Shown here piece by piece: positions 26,090 through 34,202 of a stretch of DNA of 55,761 nt. Within the stretch, counting starts at the first letter, position 1. Each line of letters opens with the position of its first letter. The DNA lies in assembly GCA_910588295.1 (NCBI GenBank), contig CAJUQO010000015.1:1-55761 (forward strand), read 5' to 3'. The notes below the pieces were generated by a model. It had not been told where the DNA came from, did not search any database, and saw only the letters and a program-made list of their open reading frames with translations. Both the position numbers and the translations under genes were made by a program. The DNA is from an uncultured Lachnospiraceae bacterium (GTDB taxonomy: Bacteria; Bacillota; Clostridia; Lachnospirales; Lachnospiraceae).

Positions 26090-27106
26090 ATGGCAGTAAA
26101 AGTAGCGATTAATGGTTTTGGCCGTATCGGCCGTCTGGCTTTCAGGCAGATGTTTGGCGCCGAAGGCTATGAAGTAGTAGCTATCAACGATTTGACCAGC
26201 CCGAAGATGCTGGCGCACCTGTTGAAATACGATTCTTCGCAGGGGAAGTATGCTCTGGCCGACAAGGTTAGTTGCAGCGAAGATTCTATCACCGTTGATG
26301 GCAAAGAGATCAAGATCTACAAAGAACCCGATGCCAACAACTGCCCGTGGGGTGAGCTTGGCGTGGACGTAGTTCTGGAGTGCTCTGGTTTCTACACATC
26401 CAAAGCGAAAGCTCAGGCTCATATCAATGCCGGCGCCCGCAAGGTCGTTATCTCTGCTCCGGCAGGAAATGATCTTCCCACTATCGTGTTCAATACCAAT
26501 CACGAGACTTTGAAACCGGAAGATACCATCATTTCTGCGGCTTCCTGTACAACAAACTGCCTGGCTCCCATGGCGGACGCCCTGAACAAATACGCAGCGA
26601 TCCAGTCCGGTATTATGGTAACGATCCATGCATACACAGGCGATCAGATGACTTTGGACGGACCGCAGAGAAAAGGCGATCTGAGAAGATCTCGTGCCGC
26701 AGCCGTAAATATCGTTCCGAACAGCACAGGCGCAGCCAAAGCGATCGGCCTGGTTATCCCCGAGCTGAACGGCAAGCTGATCGGCGCCGCACAGCGTGTA
26801 CCGACCCCGACCGGTTCCACCACCATTCTGACAGCCGTTGTCAAGGGCGACAATGTAACCAAAGAGGGTATCAACGCCGCTATGAAGGCAGCTGCCAACG
26901 AGTCCTACGGCTACAACGAGGATGAGATCGTTTCCTCCGATATCGTAGGTATGAGATATGGTTCTCTGTTTGACGCTACCCAGACCATGGTTTGCGAGAT
27001 CGGCGACGGACTGTATGAGGTACAGGTGGTATCCTGGTACGATAACGAGAATTCTTACACAAGCCAGATGGTTCGTACAATCAAATATTTCTCCGAGTTA
27101 GCATAA
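26090..27106 (+). CDS. gap: Glyceraldehyde-3-phosphate dehydrogenase
   Basis: 338 residues. It oxidises glyceraldehyde-3-phosphate with NAD and phosphate in glycolysis. The N-terminal Rossmann motif INGFGRIGRLAFR and catalytic Cys153 in SAASCTTNCLAP are present. A strong TTAGGAGGAACAAG ribosome site precedes the ATG. It is the first gene of gap-pgk-tpiA. A strong hairpin between gap and pgk probably lets gap be expressed above the others. Confidence 0.98.
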   Translation: MAVKVAINGFGRIGRLAFRQMFGAEGYEVVAINDLTSPKMLAHLLKYDSSQGKYALADKVSCSEDSITVDGKEIKIYKEPDANNCPWGELGVDVVLECSGFYTSKAKAQAHINAGARKVVISAPAGNDLPTIVFNTNHETLKPEDTIISAASCTTNCLAPMADALNKYAAIQSGIMVTIHAYTGDQMTLDGPQRKGDLRRSRAAAVNIVPNSTGAAKAIGLVIPELNGKLIGAAQRVPTPTGSTTILTAVVKGDNVTKEGINAAMKAAANESYGYNEDEIVSSDIVGMRYGSLFDATQTMVCEIGDGLYEVQVVSWYDNENSYTSQMVRTIKYFSELA

Positions 27107-27142
27107 TTCGGCAAACTATACGGCCAATTTTAGATTCTGGAG

Positions 27143-27174
27143 GGTCCGGTCTGTTTGGACCGGACCTGTTTTTT
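27143..27174 (+). terminator. Terminator or attenuator between gap and pgk
   Basis: GGTCCGGTC (27143-27151) pairs perfectly with GACCGGACC (27158-27166), followed by TGTTTTTT. As pgk has no promoter visible in the 18 bases after it, some read-through is likely. Confidence 0.75.
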
Positions 27175-27192
27175 ATATGGAGGGAAAAGAAC

Positions 27193-28401
27193 ATGGGATT
27201 GAATAAGAAGTCAGTCGATGACATCAATGTAAAGGGCCTCCGCGTCCTGTGCCGGTGTGATTTTAACGTGCCTCTAAAGGACGGCGTGATCACGGACACC
27301 AACCGCCTGACGGCTGCGCTGCCGACGATCAAAAAATTGATTGCCGACGGCGGAAAGGTGATCCTCTGCTCCCATCTGGGCAAACCCAAGGGAGAGCCGA
27401 AACCGGAGCTGTCCCTGGCTCCTGTAGCGGCCAAGCTGACCGAACTGCTGGGACAGGAAGTGAAATTTGCCGCTGACAATGAGGTGGTGGGTTCTCATGC
27501 CAGAGCAGCCGTGGAGGCCATGAAGGACGGCGATGTGGTTCTGCTGGAGAATACCCGCTACAGAAAAGAGGAGACGAAAAACGGCGAGGAGTTTTCCAAA
27601 GACCTGGCTTCTCTCTGCGATGTATTCGTGAATGACGCTTTCGGTACGGCCCACAGGGCCCACTGTTCTAATGTGGGCGTGGCCAAGCTTAAGGATGTGG
27701 CCGTGGTAGGTTATCTGATGCAGAAGGAGATCAATTTCCTCGGCAACGCCGTGGAGAATCCGGAACGCCCCTTTGTGGCGATCCTGGGCGGCGCCAAGGT
27801 GGCGGACAAGCTGAACGTGATCTCCAATTTGCTGGAGAAATGCGATACCCTGATCATCGGCGGCGGTATGGCCTACACCTTCCTGAAAGCTAAAGGCTGC
27901 GAGGTAGGCACCTCTCTGGTGGATGATACCAAGCTGGATTACTGCAAGGAGATGATTGAGAAGGCCGGAAAGCTGGGCAAGAAGTTGCTCCTTCCGGTGG
28001 ATACCACCATTGCGGCGGCATTCCCCAGCCCCATTGACGCCCCGATTGAGACAGAGGTGGTTGCCTCCGACGCAATCCCGGCAGATAAGATGGGCCTGGA
28101 TATCGGAACAAAGACTGCCGAGCTGTATGCCGATGCGGTGAAATCCGCCAAGACCGTTGTATGGAACGGACCCATGGGCGTATTTGAGAACCCGATCCTG
28201 GCCAAAGGCACGCTGGCTGTGGCCCAGGCACTGGCCGATACTGATGCCACCACGATCATCGGCGGCGGAGATTCCGCGGCGGCTGTAAACCAGATGGGCT
28301 TTGGCGACAAGATGAGCCATATCTCCACGGGCGGCGGCGCTTCTCTGGAGTTTTTGGAGGGCAAGGAGCTGCCGGGTGTGGCGGCTGCCAATGATAAATA
28401 A
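27193..28401 (+). CDS. pgk: Phosphoglycerate kinase
   Basis: 402 residues. It makes ATP from 1,3-bisphosphoglycerate. N-terminal substrate site VLCRCDFNVPLKDG, SHLGKPKG and NDAFGTAHRAH are present. C-terminal nucleotide site GGAKVADK, WNGPMGVFE and GGGDSAAAV are also seen. ATGGAGGGAAAAGAAC precedes the ATG. tpiA starts 37 bp downstream. Confidence 0.98.
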   Translation: MGLNKKSVDDINVKGLRVLCRCDFNVPLKDGVITDTNRLTAALPTIKKLIADGGKVILCSHLGKPKGEPKPELSLAPVAAKLTELLGQEVKFAADNEVVGSHARAAVEAMKDGDVVLLENTRYRKEETKNGEEFSKDLASLCDVFVNDAFGTAHRAHCSNVGVAKLKDVAVVGYLMQKEINFLGNAVENPERPFVAILGGAKVADKLNVISNLLEKCDTLIIGGGMAYTFLKAKGCEVGTSLVDDTKLDYCKEMIEKAGKLGKKLLLPVDTTIAAAFPSPIDAPIETEVVASDAIPADKMGLDIGTKTAELYADAVKSAKTVVWNGPMGVFENPILAKGTLAVAQALADTDATTIIGGGDSAAAVNQMGFGDKMSHISTGGGASLEFLEGKELPGVAAANDK

Positions 28402-28438
28402 AAGCAACTAATAAAGATAAATCAGGAGGATATGATTC

Positions 28439-29188
28439 ATGGCAAGGAAAAAAATCATCGCCGGCAACTGGAAGATGAATAAGACGCCCAGCGAGGCTGT
28501 GGCTCTGGTGGAGACTTTAAAGCCGCTGGTGAAAAACGATGAGGTGGATGTGGTATTCTGTGTACCCGCCATTGATATTATCCCGGTGGTTGAGGCCTGC
28601 AAAGGTACCAATATCCAGGTTGGCGCAGAAAATATGTACTATGAGGAGAGCGGCGCTTACACGGGCGAGATCTCCCCGGCCATGCTGACCGACGCCGGTG
28701 TGAAATACGTGGTTCTCGGCCATTCCGAGAGAAGGGAATATTTCGCGGAGACCAGCGAAACCGTAAATAAGAAGATGCTGAAAGCCTTTGAGCACGGGAT
28801 CACCCCCATCATGTGCTGCGGCGAATCCCTGACTCAGAGAGAGCAGGGCGTGACCATGGATTTCATCCGCCAGCAGGTGAAGGTGGGCTTCCAGGGTGTG
28901 AGTGCGGAGCAGGCGGCGAAGGCTGTGATCGCTTATGAGCCGATCTGGGCCATCGGAACCGGCAAGACAGCGACCACCGAGCAGGCCCAGGAGGTCTGCA
29001 AGGGTATCCGCGAGTGCATCGCCGAGATCTATGACCAGGCAACAGCTGACGCCATCCGTATCCAGTACGGCGGATCCGTTAATGCGGCCACGGCTCCGGA
29101 ACTCTTCGCCCAGCCCGACATCGACGGCGGCCTGGTGGGCGGCGCGTCCCTGAAACCGGATTTTGGGAAGATCGTGAATTATAAATAA
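28439..29188 (+). CDS. tpiA: Triosephosphate isomerase
   Basis: 249 residues of TIM-barrel enzyme interconverting DHAP and GAP. The start ...IAGNWKMNKT carries the catalytic Lys. GHSERREYF carries the catalytic His and AYEPIWAIGTG the catalytic Glu. GGSVNAATAPEL and VGGASLKPDFGKIV close the phosphate site. Co-transcribed after pgk. gpmI and eno, often next in this block, are absent here. Confidence 0.98.
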   Translation: MARKKIIAGNWKMNKTPSEAVALVETLKPLVKNDEVDVVFCVPAIDIIPVVEACKGTNIQVGAENMYYEESGAYTGEISPAMLTDAGVKYVVLGHSERREYFAETSETVNKKMLKAFEHGITPIMCCGESLTQREQGVTMDFIRQQVKVGFQGVSAEQAAKAVIAYEPIWAIGTGKTATTEQAQEVCKGIRECIAEIYDQATADAIRIQYGGSVNAATAPELFAQPDIDGGLVGGASLKPDFGKIVNYK

Positions 29189-29243
29189 ATCCGGCCAAGC
29201 TGTGTCTGTAGGGCACAGGCGGAAATAATAGAAGTGTAACCGG

Positions 29244-29278
29244 CAGCCCCTGGGAGGAATACAGGCTCTCAGGGGCTG
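29244..29278 (+). other. Hairpin after tpiA sharing AGGGGCTGTCGCA with another intergenic hairpin
   Basis: CAGCCCCTG (29244-29252) pairs with CAGGGGCTG (29270-29278), extended by a GAG/CTC arm with one bulge. No T-run follows. The right arm reads on as AGGGGCTGTCGCA, also found on the minus strand at 45796-45808 in the clpP-clpX gap. This suggests a dispersed repeat or a common terminator type. Confidence 0.45.
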
Positions 29279-29350
29279 TCGCACACACAGGGGGATATGC
29301 GGGAATGTGGTTTAGCGATGCAGACATGAAAACGGTCATATGGAGGAAGC

Positions 29351-30751
29351 ATGAACGAACAGGACAGTAAATGGAAAAACAGTAAAAACTATCTGGCGCC
29401 GGCCGTGGCCGCTTTCGGAGTGGTCTGCGCGGGCCTTCTGGTCTGTTTCCTGCTGTTTAACGGAAAGGTGATCCGGGGCTATGTGGGGCTGGTGTTGTCC
29501 TCCCTGCGGTCCGTTCTGGTGGGCCTGACGCTGGCTTATCTGCTGAATCCGGTCATGGGGCGGCTGGAGAGCGTTCTGACCCGGTTCGTTTTTAAAGGGG
29601 ACAACAGCGGAAAACGGCAGGGCAGGATACGCTTGTGCAGCGTGACCCTGACTATTCTGCTGATGCTGGCCATTTTGTTTATTCTGATCGGTTTTGTGGC
29701 GCCGCAGCTTGTTGACACACTGGTGAGCCTGGGGCAGAGTATTCCCGGCTATGTGGATCAGCTTTCGGATTATCTGAATTCGGACGACCAGCTGGCCGCT
29801 ACACTTCGGGTGTTTTTGAATGACTCATCCAAATCCCTGACAGAATGGCTGAACCAGAACGTGTTGACCACGCTCCGCGGATGGCTGCTCTCCCTGACAG
29901 GGCAGCTGATGGGAGTGGTATCCGGTATTATCAGCTTTATGGTGGGAATCATTATTTCCGTCTATGTGCTGTGCAGCAAGGAACGTTTTATCGGACAGAG
30001 CAAAAAGATGCTTTACGCCTTTCTGCGTCCGGAACATGCCAACACGGTGCTGGCTATCACGCGAAAGAGCAATGAGATTTTCGGAGGTTTTATCTCAGGA
30101 AAGCTGATTGACTCACTGATTATAGGGCTGCTCTGCTTCTGCGGGACGACGCTCCTTCGGATCCCCTATGCGATCTTGGTTTCCGTGATCGTGGGTGTCA
30201 CAAACGTCATCCCCTTTTTTGGCCCCTATATCGGAGCGGTACCCACGGGCCTTTTGATCCTTGTGGCGGACTGGAAGGCGGGGCTGGTCTACATTGTATT
30301 TAACATCCTTTTGCAGCAGTTTGACGGGAACATCCTGGGGCCGAGGATCCTTGCCCAGAGCACCGGCTTGTCGGCTTTTTGGGTCGTGTTCTCGGTAATG
30401 CTTTTCGGCGGTCTGTTCGGCGTCATGGGTATGCTGCTGGGGGTGCCGGTATTCGGCGTGATTTACTATCTGGTTAAAACCTTTGTGGAATACTGTCTGA
30501 GGAAAAAGGGGCTTCCCGAGGAGTCGGGCGCTTATGAGAAAGTATGGCTGATTTCCGGCGGGGTCGCCTACAGCTGGGAAGAAGAAGGGGGGCCGCAGGC
30601 CTTTTGGCAGGAACAGGAAAAAAGTCAGTTATCCGGGAGAAAAGGCGGAGAGCAGCCTCATCGGACAGAAGGGAAGGAGATGGGGAGCTCGCGGAATAAA
30701 AGGGGAGGACAGGGCTCCGGGAAAAAGAATCAGGGGGATCATAAGGAGTAG
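29351..30751 (+). CDS. AI-2E family (PerM/UPF0118) membrane transporter
   Basis: 466 residues. Several membrane helices, with the family motifs LTLAYLLNPVMGRLE near the start and GVTNVIPFFGPYIGAVP and GPRILAQSTGLSAFWVVFSV in the second half. Members export autoinducer-2-like molecules or act in ion homeostasis; the substrate here is unknown. The last 60 residues are a Gly/Lys/Arg-rich disordered tail ending SGKKNQGDHKE, longer than usual. A TATGGAGGAAGC ribosome site precedes the ATG. It begins a rightward run of close genes up to araD. Confidence 0.88.
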   Translation: MNEQDSKWKNSKNYLAPAVAAFGVVCAGLLVCFLLFNGKVIRGYVGLVLSSLRSVLVGLTLAYLLNPVMGRLESVLTRFVFKGDNSGKRQGRIRLCSVTLTILLMLAILFILIGFVAPQLVDTLVSLGQSIPGYVDQLSDYLNSDDQLAATLRVFLNDSSKSLTEWLNQNVLTTLRGWLLSLTGQLMGVVSGIISFMVGIIISVYVLCSKERFIGQSKKMLYAFLRPEHANTVLAITRKSNEIFGGFISGKLIDSLIIGLLCFCGTTLLRIPYAILVSVIVGVTNVIPFFGPYIGAVPTGLLILVADWKAGLVYIVFNILLQQFDGNILGPRILAQSTGLSAFWVVFSVMLFGGLFGVMGMLLGVPVFGVIYYLVKTFVEYCLRKKGLPEESGAYEKVWLISGGVAYSWEEEGGPQAFWQEQEKSQLSGRKGGEQPHRTEGKEMGSSRNKRGGQGSGKKNQGDHKE

Positions 30752-30769
30752 AAAGGTTGTGTAATATAT

Positions 30770-31738
30770 ATGGAAGATAAACGATATGCCGTGCTGATTG
30801 ATTCGGATAATATTTCGGCGAAATATATTCACTATATTTTGGACGAGATGACGAAATACGGCGTGGTGACATACCGGCGGATCTACGGGGACTGGACCAG
30901 CCCCCAGACCACCCGCTGGAAACAGCAGCTCTTGGAGAATTCCATCAGCCCGATCCAGCAGTTTGCCAATACCGTGGGGAAGAACGCGACGGATTCCGCC
31001 TTGATTATTGATGCCATGGATATTCTGTACACGGAGAATGTGGACGGCTTCTGCCTGGTGTCTAGCGACGGGGATTTTACCCGTCTGGCGACCCGGCTCA
31101 GAGAGTCCGGCATGGATGTGATCGGTATGGGAGAAAATAAGACGCCGCGGTCTTTCCGGGCGGCTTGTACGGTATTTACGAATCTGGAGATTCTGGCGGC
31201 CCAGGCGGACGAGAACCGGAAAGAAAAGGCGGAGCAGGAAGCTGCCAAGAAAAAGATGGATAAAGGCGCCTCCGTGGCGGAGACGGAGGCAAATGTGTCG
31301 AAGCAGGATATCGAGGACGATATCGCGGAGATCATCACGGAGAATGAAAACCATGAGAAGGATACGGGGCTGGGCGAGATCGGCAGCCGTCTGGTGAAAA
31401 AATACTCGGATTTTGACGTGCGAACCTACGGTTACAGCTCTCTCTCCAAATTTATTGAGGAGATCGAGCGTTTTGAGCTGGTGAAAGACCATCATAATGT
31501 GTTTGTCCGCTTAAAGGACGGCGGCGCTTCCCGCAATACGGTCGACGCCTATTTGGTGGAGATCATCCGCGGCAGCGGTTCTGTAGGCCTGGATCTGGGA
31601 TTTACCGGGCAGAAGGTGCACAAGAAATTCCCGAATTTTAATGTGAAGGATTACGGCTACGCCACTTTTTCCAAATTACTGCAGAGTATACCGAACCTGC
31701 GCATTGAGGGAAACAGCATTTACTATGAGGAGCAATGA
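30770..31738 (+). CDS. NYN-domain nuclease with two OST-HTH/LOTUS domains
   Basis: 322 residues. The NYN (PIN-like) domain occupies about 1-150, with acidic metal-site residues in AVLIDSDN, ATDSALIIDAMDIL and LVSSDGDFTRLA. A charged linker (150-185) follows. Two OST-HTH/LOTUS RNA-binding repeats are visible: SRLVKKYSDFDVRTYGYSSL (about 205-225) and KVHKKFPNFNVKDYGYATF (about 285-305). The arrangement resembles eukaryotic MARF1/limkain-type RNA-control proteins. Bacterial members are common but barely studied. It overlaps the hisC translation region at its 3' end. RNA processing is inferred from the domains. Confidence 0.85.
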   Translation: MEDKRYAVLIDSDNISAKYIHYILDEMTKYGVVTYRRIYGDWTSPQTTRWKQQLLENSISPIQQFANTVGKNATDSALIIDAMDILYTENVDGFCLVSSDGDFTRLATRLRESGMDVIGMGENKTPRSFRAACTVFTNLEILAAQADENRKEKAEQEAAKKKMDKGASVAETEANVSKQDIEDDIAEIITENENHEKDTGLGEIGSRLVKKYSDFDVRTYGYSSLSKFIEEIERFELVKDHHNVFVRLKDGGASRNTVDAYLVEIIRGSGSVGLDLGFTGQKVHKKFPNFNVKDYGYATFSKLLQSIPNLRIEGNSIYYEEQ

Positions 31739-31739
31739 G

Positions 31740-32801
31740 ATGGAGAGCTGGAAGAAAAATGTACGGGAAGCGGTTCCCTATGTGCCCGGTGAGCAGCCTG
31801 ACCTGCCGGATATGATCAAATTAAATACGAATGAAAACCCGTATCCTCCCTCGCCGAAAGTGGGGGAGGCATTGTGTGCCATACGGGATCAGGATCTCAG
31901 GCTTTATCCCGATCCGTCAGCGGGTGAGCTGACGGGTGCCGTTGCCGGATACTACGGCCTGAGCAGGGAGCAGGTGTTTGTGGGCGTGGGGTCGGACGAT
32001 GTGCTGGCTATGGCTTTTCTGACCTTTTTTAACGGCAGGGAGCCGGTTCTGTTTCCGGATATCACCTATTCTTTCTATGATGTGTGGGCCGGGCTTTTCC
32101 GTATTCCCTACCGGCAGGTTCCCCTGGCAGATGATTTTACGATTCGGCCGGAGGATTACAAAGCGGTAAACGGCGGCATCGTGTTTCCCAATCCCAATGC
32201 GCCCACGGGGGAGGCGCTGTCCCGGGAAGCCATAGAGGAGATCGTGGCCGCCAACCCGGGCGGCGTGGTGATTGTGGATGAAGCTTATGTGGATTTCGGG
32301 GCCGTGTCCGCGCTGCCCCTGACGGAAAAGTATGATAACCTGCTGGTGGTGCAGACCATGTCGAAATCCCGTTCCCTGGCGGGGATGCGTATCGGCTACG
32401 CCATGGGGAATCCGGGGCTGATCCGGTGCCTGAATAATGTGAAATACTCTTTTAATTCCTACACCATGGATCAGACCGCCCTGGCGGCGGGGAAGGCGGC
32501 CATGGAGGACAGGGAATATTTTGAAAAGACTCGTAAAAAGGTGATAGAGACCAGGGAGTGGACGAAGAGGGAGCTTGCGAAGCTGGGATTTTCCTTCGGA
32601 GATTCCATGGGCAATTTTATTTTTGCCGCCCATGAGTTTTGTCCGGCGGGGGAGCTTTTTGCGGCTCTCAGGGAGAGACACATTTTCGTGCGTTATTTTG
32701 ACAAACCCAGGATCAGCAATTATCTCCGCATCACGGTGGGTACGCCGGAGGAGATGGAGGCGCTGATCGATTTTCTGAAAAAATATCTGAGACAGGAGTA
32801 A
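31740..32801 (+). CDS. hisC: Histidinol-phosphate aminotransferase family enzyme
   Basis: A 353-residue PLP aminotransferase of fold type I. Signatures are IKLNTNENPYPPSP at the start, PNPNAPTGEA, VIVDEAYVDF and the PLP Lys in TMSKSRSLAGMRIGYAMG. RYFDKPRISNYLRITVG binds phosphate or carboxylate. The ATG at 31740, two bases after the previous stop and behind GAGGAG, is chosen over earlier in-frame starts. No other his gene is nearby, so it may serve histidine or aromatic amino acid synthesis outside a his operon. Confidence 0.92.
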   Translation: MESWKKNVREAVPYVPGEQPDLPDMIKLNTNENPYPPSPKVGEALCAIRDQDLRLYPDPSAGELTGAVAGYYGLSREQVFVGVGSDDVLAMAFLTFFNGREPVLFPDITYSFYDVWAGLFRIPYRQVPLADDFTIRPEDYKAVNGGIVFPNPNAPTGEALSREAIEEIVAANPGGVVIVDEAYVDFGAVSALPLTEKYDNLLVVQTMSKSRSLAGMRIGYAMGNPGLIRCLNNVKYSFNSYTMDQTALAAGKAAMEDREYFEKTRKKVIETREWTKRELAKLGFSFGDSMGNFIFAAHEFCPAGELFAALRERHIFVRYFDKPRISNYLRITVGTPEEMEALIDFLKKYLRQE

Positions 32802-32806
32802 TGTGT

Positions 32807-33304
32807 ATGGATGCGATCGTACAATGGTTCACCGTGACTCTGGAACCCTTTGTGTCAAAGGAGGCGGCGGTTTTTATCATTTCGCTGTTTCCGATTCTGG
32901 AGCTTAGAGGGGGACTGCTGGCGGCCAGGCTTTTACAGGTGCCTTATCTGCGGGCCCTGGTGCTGTGTGTCGTGGGGAATATTCTGCCGATTCCCTTTAT
33001 CCTGCTGTTTATCCGGAAGATTTTTGCCCTGATGAAGAAGACGAGGCTGTTCCGGCCTCTGGTGGAATGGCTGGAGAGGAAAGCCATGGGAAAGAGCGAT
33101 CGGATACGGCAGTATGAATTCCTGGGGCTGGTACTGTTTGTGGGAATCCCCCTGCCGGGGACCGGCGGTTGGACAGGGGCGCTGATCGCCTCCCTGCTGC
33201 AGGTGGATATACGGAAATCCTCGGTGGCCATTCTGATCGGTATCGCCCTGGCGGCTGTGATTATGTCCGTGGTTTCCTATGGGCTGATGGGAAGTTTTCT
33301 GTAA
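32807..33304 (+). CDS. Small multidrug export family membrane protein
   Basis: 165 residues, four to five membrane segments. It has the family's ELRGGLLAA near residue 32 and VGIPLPGTGGWTGALIASLL near 110. The family (COG2426) is annotated as small multidrug export, but transport is poorly tested. The hisC stop overlaps an ATG at 32801 (TAATG). The ATG at 32807 has better spacing to AGGAG. Confidence 0.85.
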   Translation: MDAIVQWFTVTLEPFVSKEAAVFIISLFPILELRGGLLAARLLQVPYLRALVLCVVGNILPIPFILLFIRKIFALMKKTRLFRPLVEWLERKAMGKSDRIRQYEFLGLVLFVGIPLPGTGGWTGALIASLLQVDIRKSSVAILIGIALAAVIMSVVSYGLMGSFL

Positions 33305-33349
33305 AATCCGTCTGCAAAGTCCGTAAGAATGTGTCTATTATGCCAAGAG

Positions 33350-33444
33350 GGAATCTGCTTCCTTTGCCGCAGGCAAACTTCAAATGGGCAGATTCCGTTA
33401 CAGTTCAGCTGTCGGCTGAACTGTAATCAGGGAGGAGAAATCCC
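33350..33444 (+). other. Highly structured leader or repeat before the RluA-type gene
   Basis: A chain of stems: GGAATCTGC (33350-33358) with GCAGATTCC (33388-33396) encloses TTTGCC-GCA-GGCAAA (33363-33377). Then a perfect 12-bp stem TTACAGTTCAGC (33398-33409) and GCTGAACTGTAA (33415-33426) has a 5-base loop. Finally GGGA/TCCC (33430-33444) encloses the ribosome site directly before the GTG. It could be a cis-acting leader that hides the start region, or a dispersed repeat element. No known riboswitch was recognised. Confidence 0.6.
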
Positions 33445-34167
33445 GTGGGATTTGAAGAAAAAGATATACTGTATGAGGATCCGTCCATCCTGGTCTGCCG
33501 GAAACGGCCGGGCATGGCTGTACAGAGCGCCGGGCCGGGACAGATGGATCTGGAGAGCGCTCTGAAAAATTATCTGGCGCGTAAAAATCCGGGAAAGGGT
33601 GTTCCCTATCTGGGAGTGGTGCAGAGGCTGGATCAGCCCGTAGAGGGGGTTCTGGTATTTGCGCTGACGAAACAGGCCGCCGCTTCTTTAAACAGGCAGA
33701 TGGCGGAGGGCCGGATGGAGAAAATCTATCTGGCTCTGGTGCGGGCGTCCCTGGAGCCGGGACAGTCCGGTGAACTTACGGACTGGCTAAAAAAGGAGGG
33801 CCGGCGTTCTGTCGTTGTTGATTCCGCGGCGCGGGGCGGGAAGCGGGCCCGTCTGGCCTACGAGGTATTGGCGGAAAAGGAGGGAAAAAGCCTGCTGTCA
33901 GTGCGGCTGTACACGGGCCGCTACCACCAGATCCGGTGCCAGCTCGCCCACGGGGGAATGCCTGTTGCGGGCGACATTCTCTACGGATCAGGGGAGGCAC
34001 GCATGGGGGCCATCGGCTTGTGCGCCTGCCGTCTGGCCTTTGACCATCCGAAAACGGGGAAACGGATGGAGTTTGCGGTGTGGCCGGAGCATAATATTTT
34101 TGCGCAATTTGGGCCGGAGGGTTTGGATACCCTTGAGGTTTCGGGGAAAAACATCTATAATGCATAA
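33445..34167 (+). CDS. RluA-family pseudouridine synthase
   Basis: 240 residues. It isomerises uridine to pseudouridine in rRNA or tRNA. Catalytic D63 is in the RLDQPVEGVLVFA motif (usually RLDxxTSG), and GRYHQIRCQLAHGGMPVAGD and CRLAFDHPKTGK follow. No S4 domain is present at the N-terminus, so it is the short RluA type. The GTG start at 33445 follows GGGAGGAGAAATCCC, whose ends can pair. The target site cannot be predicted. Confidence 0.9.
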   Translation: MGFEEKDILYEDPSILVCRKRPGMAVQSAGPGQMDLESALKNYLARKNPGKGVPYLGVVQRLDQPVEGVLVFALTKQAAASLNRQMAEGRMEKIYLALVRASLEPGQSGELTDWLKKEGRRSVVVDSAARGGKRARLAYEVLAEKEGKSLLSVRLYTGRYHQIRCQLAHGGMPVAGDILYGSGEARMGAIGLCACRLAFDHPKTGKRMEFAVWPEHNIFAQFGPEGLDTLEVSGKNIYNA

Positions 34168-34202
34168 GATACGGAGTATAAATAAACAGGGGAGGTCTAC
34201 GG

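Noticed and set aside
27274..28407. Long minus-strand frame opposite pgk
   Set aside because: Shadow of phosphoglycerate kinase without start signals or domains.
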